From Planctomycetota bacterium (GTDB lineage: Bacteria; Planctomycetota; Brocadiia; JAJRTI01): a stretch of DNA of 12,429 nucleotides. The position numbers were made by a program, and so were the translations under genes. Below, one piece after another: positions 7,198-12,429 of the stretch. Numbering within the stretch: position 1 is the stretch's first letter; the number at the start of each line of letters is the position of its first letter. The notes beneath the pieces were generated by a model. The model was not told the DNA's origin, did no database searches, and was given only the letters and a program-made list of their open reading frames with translations. Where the stretch lies: NCBI GenBank assembly GCA_024278415.1, contig JAJRTI010000917.1:1-12429 (forward strand), given 5' to 3'.

Positions 7198-7614
7198 TTG
7201 GCCAGAAGACGCAAGACCCACCGCGCTGGCAACGCGCACGAGGCCAAGTGCCGACGCTGCGGCCTGTGCTGCCAGGACAAGTATCTCATCGGCGACCGCA
7301 TGTTCTTTGCGGCCGAGGGCCATTGCCAGTATTTCGATCCTGAGACGAAGCTCTGCACGATCTACGAGGACCGGCACGAGATCAACCCGCAATGCCTGAG
7401 CGTGAAAGACGGCATCGCGCTCGGCGTGTTCCCCAAGGGCTGCCCGTACGTGCGAGACCTGCCCGACTACGTGCCGCCCTGCGACGAGCCCATCGACAAC
7501 GACACGCTGCGCCTCATGGAGCGCGGCCAGATCACGAACCCCCGGGACCTGGAAGCCCACCTCATCGAGAAGGCCGCACAGGCGCCCAAGCGACGCAAGC
7601 GCGGGAAGCGATAG
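7198..7614 (+). CDS. YkgJ-type Cys-cluster (zinc/iron-chelating domain) protein
   Basis: A small cytoplasmic metal-binding protein; the exact function of this family is not known. The 138-residue protein has nine Cys: C18-x2-C21-x2-C24-C25 (CRRCGLCC), then C43, C53, C66, C82 (GCPY) and C95. This CxxCGxCC opening with spaced later Cys is the signature of the YkgJ/UPF0153 zinc- or iron-chelating domain; the C-terminal part also recalls the YcgN (UPF0260) group. The C-terminus is strongly basic (APKRRKRGKR). The start is TTG, the base after the TAA of the previous gene; GGAG lies nine bases before it. No ATG occurs in frame until residue 35, after four conserved Cys. It is most likely translationally coupled to the membrane protein. 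Confidence 0.8.
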   Translation: MARRRKTHRAGNAHEAKCRRCGLCCQDKYLIGDRMFFAAEGHCQYFDPETKLCTIYEDRHEINPQCLSVKDGIALGVFPKGCPYVRDLPDYVPPCDEPIDNDTLRLMERGQITNPRDLEAHLIEKAAQAPKRRKRGKR

Positions 7615-7637
7615 CCGCGCCTTCCACGCTGTTACGC

Positions 7638-7822
7638 CAGCACGGGGCTTGTCCCCGTGCAGCGATGATTGCCGACTACTCGGCGATGGCCTCTTCTATG
7701 CATTTCCCTTCGTTTTCTGGCCGCTCGCCAAGGCGAGCGGCCAGAAAACGAAGGGAAAGAGAGGGTGTGGGCACTGCGCCGCAGTCGGCAATCATCGCGC
7801 TGCTGGGACGAGCCCAGCAGTG
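7638..7822. repeat. Nested palindromic element, MITE-like, with hairpin-bearing ends
   Basis: Seen: the ends form an inverted repeat of about 41 bases. Its inner 16 bases (7662-7677 with 7783-7798, GCGATGATTGCCGACT) match perfectly. Its outer part is a hairpin at each end: left GCACGGGG-CTTGT-CCCCGTGC (7640-7660), right CTGCTGGG-ACGAG-CCCAGCAG (7800-7820). The two end hairpins differ in stem sequence yet both pair fully. The centre is a separate 27-bp perfect stem (7703-7758). No protein is encoded. The design suggests a mobilised non-autonomous element; the enzyme that moved it is not in the window. Confidence 0.85.
7703..7758. repeat. 27-bp perfect central hairpin
   Basis: Bases 7703-7729 are the exact reverse complement of 7732-7758, separated only by AA. 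The stem begins TTTCCCTTCG and reaches CTCGCC at the loop. A 27-bp stem without a single mismatch means recent spread, homogenisation, or selection. It has no T run next to it on either strand in terminator position, so a simple terminator role is unlikely. Confidence 0.95.
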
Positions 7823-7865
7823 GCGTGAGTCGACGAAGCCGCGCCGCATCTCGCGCGGTTTGCCC

Positions 7866-7894
7866 TTGACGACGAAGGCCGCGGCGACTACGCT
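7866..7894 (+). promoter_or_regulatory. Weak candidate promoter of the zinc-ribbon gene
   Basis: TTGACG (7866-7871) lies 17 bases before TACGCT (7889-7894). The -35 matches five of six, the -10 only three of six. It is placed plausibly, about 50 bases before the ATG, and just after the palindromic element that would separate this gene from the upstream operon. Confidence 0.25.
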
Positions 7895-7945
7895 CCCTGT
7901 GTCGCCCCTGCCACCTCAAGCCACGACGTTATGAGAGGATGAGCC

Positions 7946-8887
7946 ATGCCTATCGTCTGCCCCAAGTGTGGAGCCGTGTCGCCCGACAACCAGGCCGCCT
8001 GCATCCATTGTGGCAAGAAACTGCGCAAGAGCGCCGGCATCGGCATGCTCTTCGTCTCCCTCTTCGATTGGGCCCTGCGTTGGTTCGGCCGGCTCGCCAT
8101 CGGCGTGGCCATCATCGGCGGGATCACGTGGTGGGTGTACAACCAAAACTTGCCGCAAAGCGAAGGGGGCAAGAAGAAGAAGGCTGGCGGAGCGTTCCAG
8201 GCGTTCCAATCGAAGGCCAAATCGGGCGACGCGGGAGAGGCGGCCGGCGCGGCCGGCCAGGAGGGCGCGGAGGAAGACGCCAAAGCCAAAGGCGCGGAGC
8301 CGGACGTGAAGCTCATCGAGACGTTGAAGATGCGCCTCGATCCGTCGCGCCTGCGAGAGGGGTATCAGGCCGAGGTGTACCTGCTCAACGGCGAGGCGTT
8401 CAAGGGCAAGATCTTCAAGGCCAGCGAGTACCACGTCTCGCTCGCCATAGGCAGCCAGCTCCGCGGTTTCTATCCCGACGACATTCGGCTCATTGTCCAA
8501 GGCTACCCGGTGGAGTTGGCGCAATCGGAGCGCGCCAAGTGCTTGGCCCGCCTGCGAGCGGCCTGCTTCCTCCGCCCGGCCGTGGGCGACCAGCCCAAGA
8601 AACTGTCCGTGCGCGTGAACAACGCGTCGAAGTACGCGTTCAGAGGCACAGTCACGCTGAAAGCGCCCGGCGCCGCGCCGGACGCGGAGGGCATTAAGGT
8701 GGACGTGTCCAGCGGCATTGGCGTGCCCGCGGGCAAGTTCGTCAACGTGGACATCCCGGTCGGCGACGAGGTGACCGTGCCGAAGTTCATCCCCACGTTC
8801 GAAGGGGAGTTCTGCGACACGGTCGAGGTCAAGCCGGTGGAGAAGACGGTGTTGGAGAAGGTGCCGGTGGTGGAGCAGGCGGAGTAA
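7946..8887 (+). CDS. Zinc-ribbon, single-pass membrane protein with Sm-like domain
   Basis: Function not recognised. The 313-residue protein starts with a zinc ribbon: CPKCG (Cys5, Cys8) and CIHCG (Cys19, Cys22). A hydrophobic stretch at about 32-65 gives one membrane segment. Residues 70-120 are a low-complexity linker rich in Lys, Ala, Gly and Glu. Residues about 138-178 (AEVYLLNGEAFKGKIFKASE and on to PDDIRLIV) have the strand order and G.. .KG.i pattern of an Sm-like barrel. Residues about 215-300 look like a beta sandwich (KKLSVRVNNAS, GTVTLKAP, KFVNVDIPVGDEVTV). A cytoplasmic ribbon with the rest outside the membrane, or the reverse, cannot be decided. AGAGGA six bases upstream supports the ATG. 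No partner gene is evident. Confidence 0.7.
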   Translation: MPIVCPKCGAVSPDNQAACIHCGKKLRKSAGIGMLFVSLFDWALRWFGRLAIGVAIIGGITWWVYNQNLPQSEGGKKKKAGGAFQAFQSKAKSGDAGEAAGAAGQEGAEEDAKAKGAEPDVKLIETLKMRLDPSRLREGYQAEVYLLNGEAFKGKIFKASEYHVSLAIGSQLRGFYPDDIRLIVQGYPVELAQSERAKCLARLRAACFLRPAVGDQPKKLSVRVNNASKYAFRGTVTLKAPGAAPDAEGIKVDVSSGIGVPAGKFVNVDIPVGDEVTVPKFIPTFEGEFCDTVEVKPVEKTVLEKVPVVEQAE

Positions 8888-8925
8888 GCGGCTAAGTCCA
8901 ACATTCTGCAAGCCCATGGGGGGGG

Positions 8926-9070
8926 CGCGTTTGTAGCACGCTCGTGAGAGCGTTTCTGGCCGAGCACTTGCGGAGACACGATGCGAAAGCCCGTCGAAGG
9001 CGGGATCGTCGGCCGTACGGCGGAGTCCGCAGACGCCAAGCGGAACGCACTGACGTGCGTGCTACAAACG
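8926..9070. repeat. Inverted pair of GTAG hairpin repeat units
   Basis: Left unit (plus strand): CGTTTGTAGC then ACGCTC-GTGA-GAGCGT (8938-8953) and TTCTGGCCG. Right unit (minus strand): CGTTTGTAGC then ACGCAC-GTCA-GTGCGT (9045-9060) and TCCGC. They face each other across 77 bases that I do not recognise. Both match units at 3448-3513 with the stem pair swapped between C-T-C/G-A-G and C-A-C/G-T-G. The pair fills most of the gap between two plus-strand genes. Confidence 0.8.
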
Positions 9071-9110
9071 GCCGGGCCTTGCTCTGCTGAAGACGAATGG
9101 GTCTTGCGCC

Positions 9111-11330
9111 ATGAGACGGATGACAGTCGAGTTCTGCCGAAGGCGTCCGGTGTTCCTCGCTGTGGCGCTGTTTGTGCTCTTGGCTTGTCTCCTCACGTAC
9201 CCGCAGATTGCGCGCCTCCGTGACTCCGTGCCCGAGGAGGCCGAGGGGCGCCCCTTCGAGGATCCCTTCCTCAACGCGTGGATCCTGGCCTGGGGAGCGC
9301 ACGCAGCGCCCACCCGGCCGCTGCATCTGTTCGACACGAACGCGTTCTGGCCGCGAGTCAACACGCTTGCGTATTCGGACCACATGCTGGGGTACCTCCC
9401 CGTCTCGATTCCCCTGTTCTGGCTGAGCGGGAACGCGATCCTCACCCACAACGTCATCCTGCTGCTCACGTTCGCGCTGTCGGGGATCGGCGCGTTCCTG
9501 CTCGTGCGGGAGATCACGCGGTCCGTGGGCCCGGCGCTGCTGGCCGGGATGGTGTACGCCTTCTGTCCCCTTCGGTTCGAAGAGTATCACCACGTCCAGT
9601 TCCTCTCTTCGCAGTGGATGCCGTTCGCTCTGCTGTGCCTCCATCGGTTTCACGCGCGGCTGGCGCGTGGCGAGGCGTTCCCCTATCGCGCGTATGCGGG
9701 TTTGCTAGCGTTTGGCGCGCTCCAGTCCCTCTGCTCCACGTATCATTCGCTCTTCTTTCCGCTCTTCATGGGATGCTTCGCGGCCGCGTCGTGTGTTCTA
9801 TGCGGAGGCCAGAGGCGGGCCGAGCGCGCGCTGTGGACGCTGCTGGCTCCTCTCATCTGGACCGCTCTCATCTTGCCCACGGTGTTGCCTTATGCCCGGC
9901 TCAAGAGCGACTTCGGGCTCGTGCGCGGCCTCGACGAGGTGGTCGGGCATTCCGCGACGGTCGGCAGCTTCTTCTCTGCGTCGAGCGCCAACGCACTCTA
10001 TGGCGCGTTTATGGATTGGCTCCCTCCTGAGGCGGTCGCCGTATTCCCTGGTCTGGCCACGTACGGCCTGGCGCTCGTGGCCACGGCGGCGCTCCTGAGG
10101 CGCAAAGCCTGGCGCGGGCAAGCGGGCGAGCCATGGCCAAGCGCGTGGATCTATCTGCTCTGCTTCGGAGCCACCGCGTTGTTGGCGCTGGGGCCGCGCA
10201 TTCGGTTCGCTGGCCAGGACGTGTGTTGGGGGCCGTACATGCTGCTCTACAAGTGGGCGCCGGGCTTTGACGGCATTCGCGCACCCGGGCGCTTGCTCAT
10301 GCTGACCATGCTCTGTCTCGCTGTCTTGGTTGGCGTGGGCGCGCACCGTGCACTAGGCGCAATCGGGTCCGACAAGACGAGGCGGCTGGCCACGGCGCTT
10401 CTGGGCGGAGCGATACTCGTCGAGTGCGCGTGTGTGCCGATTGCGCTCATCCGCGTGCCCGTTGGCGGCAAGATACCTGCGCTCTACCGCTGGCTGGCCC
10501 ACGCGCCCGCGCCAGGCCCCGTCGTGGAAGTGCCGCTAGATCTGGGCCTGCAAGACAAGAAGCGCATGTACTTCTCGACTTACCATTGGCGCAAGATCGT
10601 GAACGGCAAGAGCGGGTTCCTGCTGCCAGAGGCCGCGGCCATGTTCCTCAGCTATGCCAAGCCGGGGGCCGAACTCGTGCGGCTGATGGCTGAGATGCAG
10701 ATCGACTACGTGGTCGTGCACGACTCGCCCGCGCCAGGGCTGGCTTGTCTGTATGCGTGCATTCCGCAGCTCAAGTTGGCGAAGCGCTTCGGCGACGTGT
10801 GGGTGTTTCGGCTGCACCGTGAAGGCATTCGCCGGCCCGCGTCGGAGGTGGACGCGGCCAAGTTAGCTGAGACACCTCGCACCTGTTGGCGAGCATTCGC
10901 GGCGGACAACCCCGCGCAGATCGCGCTCGCGCAAGACGGCGATCTGGCTACAGCCTGGGATACTGCGGGCGACCAACGCCGGGGCATGCGCGTCCAGATC
11001 GACTTCGACCGGCCCAGGCCCGTGCGACTCGTGCGCATCAACTTCGGCCTGCACGCCGACGAGATTCCCCGCTTCCTACGCGTGAGCGTGCGACGCGGCG
11101 ATGGCCCATGGGGCCCGATCATGGGATCTGAGGACTGGCCCGACGTCTTTGCTCGCATCTACCGATCCGCGCTCCTCCATCCGCTCAACCCGCGGCTGGA
11201 CATCCCCATCAACGAAGGGCTCTGCTCCCAGATCAGGTTCGAGCTGGTCGAACGCGCCCCCGCGCAGTGGGCAATCGCCGAGTTGCAGGTCTATGAGGAA
11301 CCCGCGGCGAGCGGAGAGATAAAGGATTAG
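9111..11330 (+). CDS. Polytopic GT-C/YfhO-like membrane protein with C-terminal F5/8 type C domain
   Basis: Likely a membrane glycosyltransferase-like protein acting on surface glycans; the substrate is unknown. The 739-residue protein starts with a membrane segment (about 12-30). The first outer loop has FEDPFLNAWILAW (49-61) and HLFDTNAFWPRVNTLAYSDH (72-91), the D-P-x-L-N-x-W pattern seen in GT-C-like proteins of many environmental bacteria. About ten more segments follow to residue 450. Residues 468-568 form a soluble part like the one following the membrane core in YfhO-type proteins (VVEVPLDLGLQ, IDYVVVHDSP, VWVFRLHREG). Residues 597-728 look like an F5/8 type C (discoidin) carbohydrate-binding domain: DGDLATAWDT, then MRVQIDFDRPRPVRLVRINF, and at the end IRFELVER and AELQVYE. 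ATG at 9111 or 9120 may start it; neither has a strong ribosome site. It converges with the next gene. Confidence 0.75.
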   Translation: MRRMTVEFCRRRPVFLAVALFVLLACLLTYPQIARLRDSVPEEAEGRPFEDPFLNAWILAWGAHAAPTRPLHLFDTNAFWPRVNTLAYSDHMLGYLPVSIPLFWLSGNAILTHNVILLLTFALSGIGAFLLVREITRSVGPALLAGMVYAFCPLRFEEYHHVQFLSSQWMPFALLCLHRFHARLARGEAFPYRAYAGLLAFGALQSLCSTYHSLFFPLFMGCFAAASCVLCGGQRRAERALWTLLAPLIWTALILPTVLPYARLKSDFGLVRGLDEVVGHSATVGSFFSASSANALYGAFMDWLPPEAVAVFPGLATYGLALVATAALLRRKAWRGQAGEPWPSAWIYLLCFGATALLALGPRIRFAGQDVCWGPYMLLYKWAPGFDGIRAPGRLLMLTMLCLAVLVGVGAHRALGAIGSDKTRRLATALLGGAILVECACVPIALIRVPVGGKIPALYRWLAHAPAPGPVVEVPLDLGLQDKKRMYFSTYHWRKIVNGKSGFLLPEAAAMFLSYAKPGAELVRLMAEMQIDYVVVHDSPAPGLACLYACIPQLKLAKRFGDVWVFRLHREGIRRPASEVDAAKLAETPRTCWRAFAADNPAQIALAQDGDLATAWDTAGDQRRGMRVQIDFDRPRPVRLVRINFGLHADEIPRFLRVSVRRGDGPWGPIMGSEDWPDVFARIYRSALLHPLNPRLDIPINEGLCSQIRFELVERAPAQWAIAELQVYEEPAASGEIKD

Positions 11331-11342
11331 AGATTAGGTGTC

Positions 11343-11363
11343 TCATCCCTCATCCCTCATCCC
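11343..11363. repeat. Three tandem copies of TCATCCC
   Basis: A 7-base unit is repeated three times without error in the 65-base gap between two convergent genes. It follows directly after a paired GATTAG near the stop codon (11325-11337). No stem or T run forms a terminator here. A simple slippage-type repeat is the modest explanation. Confidence 0.8.
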
Positions 11364-11395
11364 GATGGCGCACGCGCAGAGGAGGCGGCAACGGA

Positions 11396-12220
11396 TTAAT
11401 GGGACGCAACGAATGGGGCCTCCCCCTCAAGCGCCTGCGCAAGCTGCTCCGACGTGACCGTGTAGCAACGGAACTGTTCGAGGCTCGCGATCTGGCCGCG
11501 GGTGCAGGCCAAGTCGGGCTGGGTCTCGTGCGTTTCCATGCCGGTGGTGCAATCGCGCACGAGGATGGCCTCGTAGTTGCGTTTGCGCATCTCGAGCGTG
11601 CCGTAGTCGCGCATAACGATGCACGCGTTCGTGTTGAAGCCCACGTAGAAGAGGAAGAGCACGCCGCGCTGCGCGCAGAGCCGGTGCAGCTCCTCCCCGG
11701 TCTCGACCACGGCCTCGTCGCCCTCCGGCAGCACCGCGGGATGGAAGCCCCGTAGGTTGGCCCGGTGCTCGTTGCGCTCAGCCTCCTGCGGCTCGTGGGG
11801 CCGGGCGTATTGCGCGTACTCGCCAGTCTTCTGCACGAACTCCGGCGGCGGCCACGCGGGGGAGTTGGGCCACTGGCGTTGCGGCTTCTCGTCTTCCGGG
11901 ACGAGGCCGACCCAGTTGGGATGGTTGCGCGCGAGCGGCGGGCCGGGCGCGTGGATCACCTGCAGCCCCGCCGCGCGGCACGCGGCCACGAGCGGAGCAA
12001 TGCGGTTCACGGTGATGTCCTCGATACGCTCGAGCGTGTCGCGCGCGAAGTGGTAGTTCCACACGTCGAGCGAGACGAGCGCGGCCTGGCTCAGGGGGAT
12101 GCGCCAGTCGAGTTCCTTGTGCCGGAAGTTCTCCTCAGCCAACTCGACGCCTGGGTCGGTGTAGAGCCGGAAGTAGCGCGGCCGGATGCGGATGCTCCTT
12201 GTGTTCTCATGCGTCGGCAC
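11396..12220 (-). CDS. Isochorismatase-like cysteine hydrolase
   Basis: A cytoplasmic hydrolase of the isochorismatase superfamily (nicotinamidase, isochorismatase, N-carbamoyl amidase relatives); the substrate is unknown. With the GTG start at 12220 it has 274 residues. SLDVWNYH (50-57) gives the catalytic Asp52, and GFNTNACIVM (194-203) gives the nucleophile Cys200, followed by RDYGT. ILVRDCTTGME (219-229) is the usual V-x-D-A/C strand after it. The block that normally carries the catalytic Lys (GDEVV.K) reads EGDEAVVETGEEL, so the Lys is not evident by eye. GGAAGGA eight bases before the GTG supports this start; an upstream ATG at 12268 would add 16 residues encoded by a hairpin repeat. 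Residues 95-150 are longer and Pro-rich compared with small family members. It converges on the discoidin-domain gene with a 65-base gap. Confidence 0.82.
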   Translation of the reverse strand: MPTHENTRSIRIRPRYFRLYTDPGVELAEENFRHKELDWRIPLSQAALVSLDVWNYHFARDTLERIEDITVNRIAPLVAACRAAGLQVIHAPGPPLARNHPNWVGLVPEDEKPQRQWPNSPAWPPPEFVQKTGEYAQYARPHEPQEAERNEHRANLRGFHPAVLPEGDEAVVETGEELHRLCAQRGVLFLFYVGFNTNACIVMRDYGTLEMRKRNYEAILVRDCTTGMETHETQPDLACTRGQIASLEQFRCYTVTSEQLAQALEGEAPFVASH

Positions 12221-12228
12221 CGGTTTTG

Positions 12229-12235
12229 TCCTTCC
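12229..12235 (-). promoter_or_regulatory. Ribosome binding site deciding a GTG start
   Basis: Reads GGAAGGA on the minus strand, eight bases before GTG at 12220. The in-frame ATG at 12268 has no such site and its codons run through the hairpin at 12251-12265, so the GTG is preferred. Confidence 0.65.
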
Positions 12236-12250
12236 CTTTTCTGTAACAAA

Positions 12251-12265
12251 GCGGGCTTCGCCCGC
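12251..12265. repeat. Small hairpin upstream of the isochorismatase-like gene
   Basis: GCGGGC-TTC-GCCCGC forms a 6-bp perfect stem. It lies in the leader of the minus-strand gene, between the IS end at 12289 and the ribosome binding site. Small GC stems with a TTC loop like this are common dispersed repeats in some GC-rich bacteria; a role is not shown. Confidence 0.6.
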
Positions 12266-12288
12266 CATCCGCGCGGTTGCTAGAGTTT

Positions 12289-12429
12289 GTAACGCGTCAG
12301 CCGCTTGCCGCCGCTACTTGGGCAGGGGCGGCAGTTTTCCGGTGCGCACATAGGTCTTGAGCGCTTCCACGATGGTATCCAGAGGCTCATAACCGCGAAC
12401 CTTTAACGTCCGGTAGATCGACATCAAGA
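12289..12429 (-). mobile_element. End of an IS66-type insertion sequence (cut by the window)
   Basis: The sequence from 12289 begins GTAACGCGTCAGCCGCTTGC. IS66-family elements typically have ends starting GTAA and make 8-base target duplications; the eight bases outside this end are TAGAGTTT (12281-12288). The transposase tail ends 25 bases inside this border, as expected for the distal end of such an element. The other end is outside the window, so the target duplication is untested. Confidence 0.45.
12314..12429 (-). CDS. C-terminal fragment of an IS66-type transposase
   Basis: Partial at the window edge: 37 codons and the TAG stop at 12314-12316 remain. The residues read MSIYRTLKVRGYEPLDTIVE, then ALKTYVRTGKLPPLPK. 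The pattern S-x-Y-R-T-L-K-x-R-G, D-T-x-x-x-A-L-x-T-Y, and the final TGxLPPLP is what I know from the extreme C-terminus of IS66-family transposases in Planctomycetes/Verrucomicrobia-type genomes. The DDE domain would lie upstream, beyond the window. The recognition is from memory of a short tail, so it is moderate. Confidence 0.55.
   Translation of the reverse strand, partial: LMSIYRTLKVRGYEPLDTIVEALKTYVRTGKLPPLPK

Larger units (their letters stand above)
7615..7945. other. 331-base gap: palindromic element plus leader of the next gene
   Basis: No gene is visible here. Positions 7638-7822 are a nested palindromic element (listed separately). 7823-7945 is plain GC-rich sequence with a possible weak promoter at 7866-7894 and the ribosome binding site AGAGGA at 7934-7939, six bases before the ATG at 7946. 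Confidence 0.6.

Noticed and set aside
6054..7343. 429-codon plus-strand open frame in another frame of the GT-C-like gene
   Set aside because: Arg/Ala/Gly-rich shadow without motifs; the overlapping frame has clear membrane segments.
7640..7820. Intrinsic terminator(s) in the palindromic element
   Set aside because: The stems are strong, but none is followed by a T run on either strand.
11343..11363. G-quadruplex on the minus strand of the TCATCCC repeat
   Set aside because: Only three GGG runs are present; four are needed for an intramolecular quadruplex.
12221..12268. ATG at 12268 as start of the isochorismatase-like gene
   Set aside because: No ribosome binding site and the first codons are a hairpin repeat; GTG at 12220 has GGAAGGA at proper distance.

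Overview
The window is high-GC bacterial DNA with long, wordy membrane and secreted proteins and many dispersed hairpin repeats between genes. That style, plus a secreted GH36-like glycosidase and a membrane glycosyltransferase-like protein ending in a discoidin domain, fits a Planctomycetota/PVC-type environmental bacterium. No rRNA, tRNA or single-copy marker is present, so this placement is an inference.

Layout. 1-435: no gene, hairpin repeats. 436-3357 (-): secreted GH36-type glycoside hydrolase with an extra C-terminal beta domain. 3358-3550: hairpin repeats. 3551-4024 (-): FabZ-like 3-hydroxyacyl-ACP dehydratase. 4025-4138: divergent promoter gap. 4139-4642 (+): membrane-anchored NTF2-like protein. 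4643-4812: hairpins. 4813-7197 (+): large polytopic GT-C-like membrane protein with a periplasmic insert and a TPR-like tail. 7198-7614 (+): abutting YkgJ-type Cys-cluster protein with a TTG start. 7615-7945: a striking nested palindromic element. 7946-8887 (+): zinc ribbon plus membrane anchor plus Sm-like domain. 8888-9110: inverted pair of hairpin repeats. 9111-11330 (+): polytopic GT-C/YfhO-like protein fused to an F5/8 type C domain. 11396-12220 (-): isochorismatase-like hydrolase. 12289-end (-): end of an IS66-type element cut by the window edge.

The genes do not form one evident pathway. Two large membrane glycosyltransferase-like proteins and a secreted glycosidase point loosely to surface glycan work; the rest look like housekeeping or unknown functions.

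The most interesting content is between the genes. At least seven copies of a short hairpin unit (GTAG, then a stem closed by a mostly GTNA tetraloop) occur in intergenic gaps, often as inverted pairs. Stem sequences differ between copies but stay paired, which suggests that the hairpin itself is kept. One copy lies in frame inside the glycosidase gene and encodes part of a non-conserved-looking loop. A second, unrelated element at 7638-7822 has about 41-bp inverted ends, each with its own hairpin, around a 27-bp perfect central stem.
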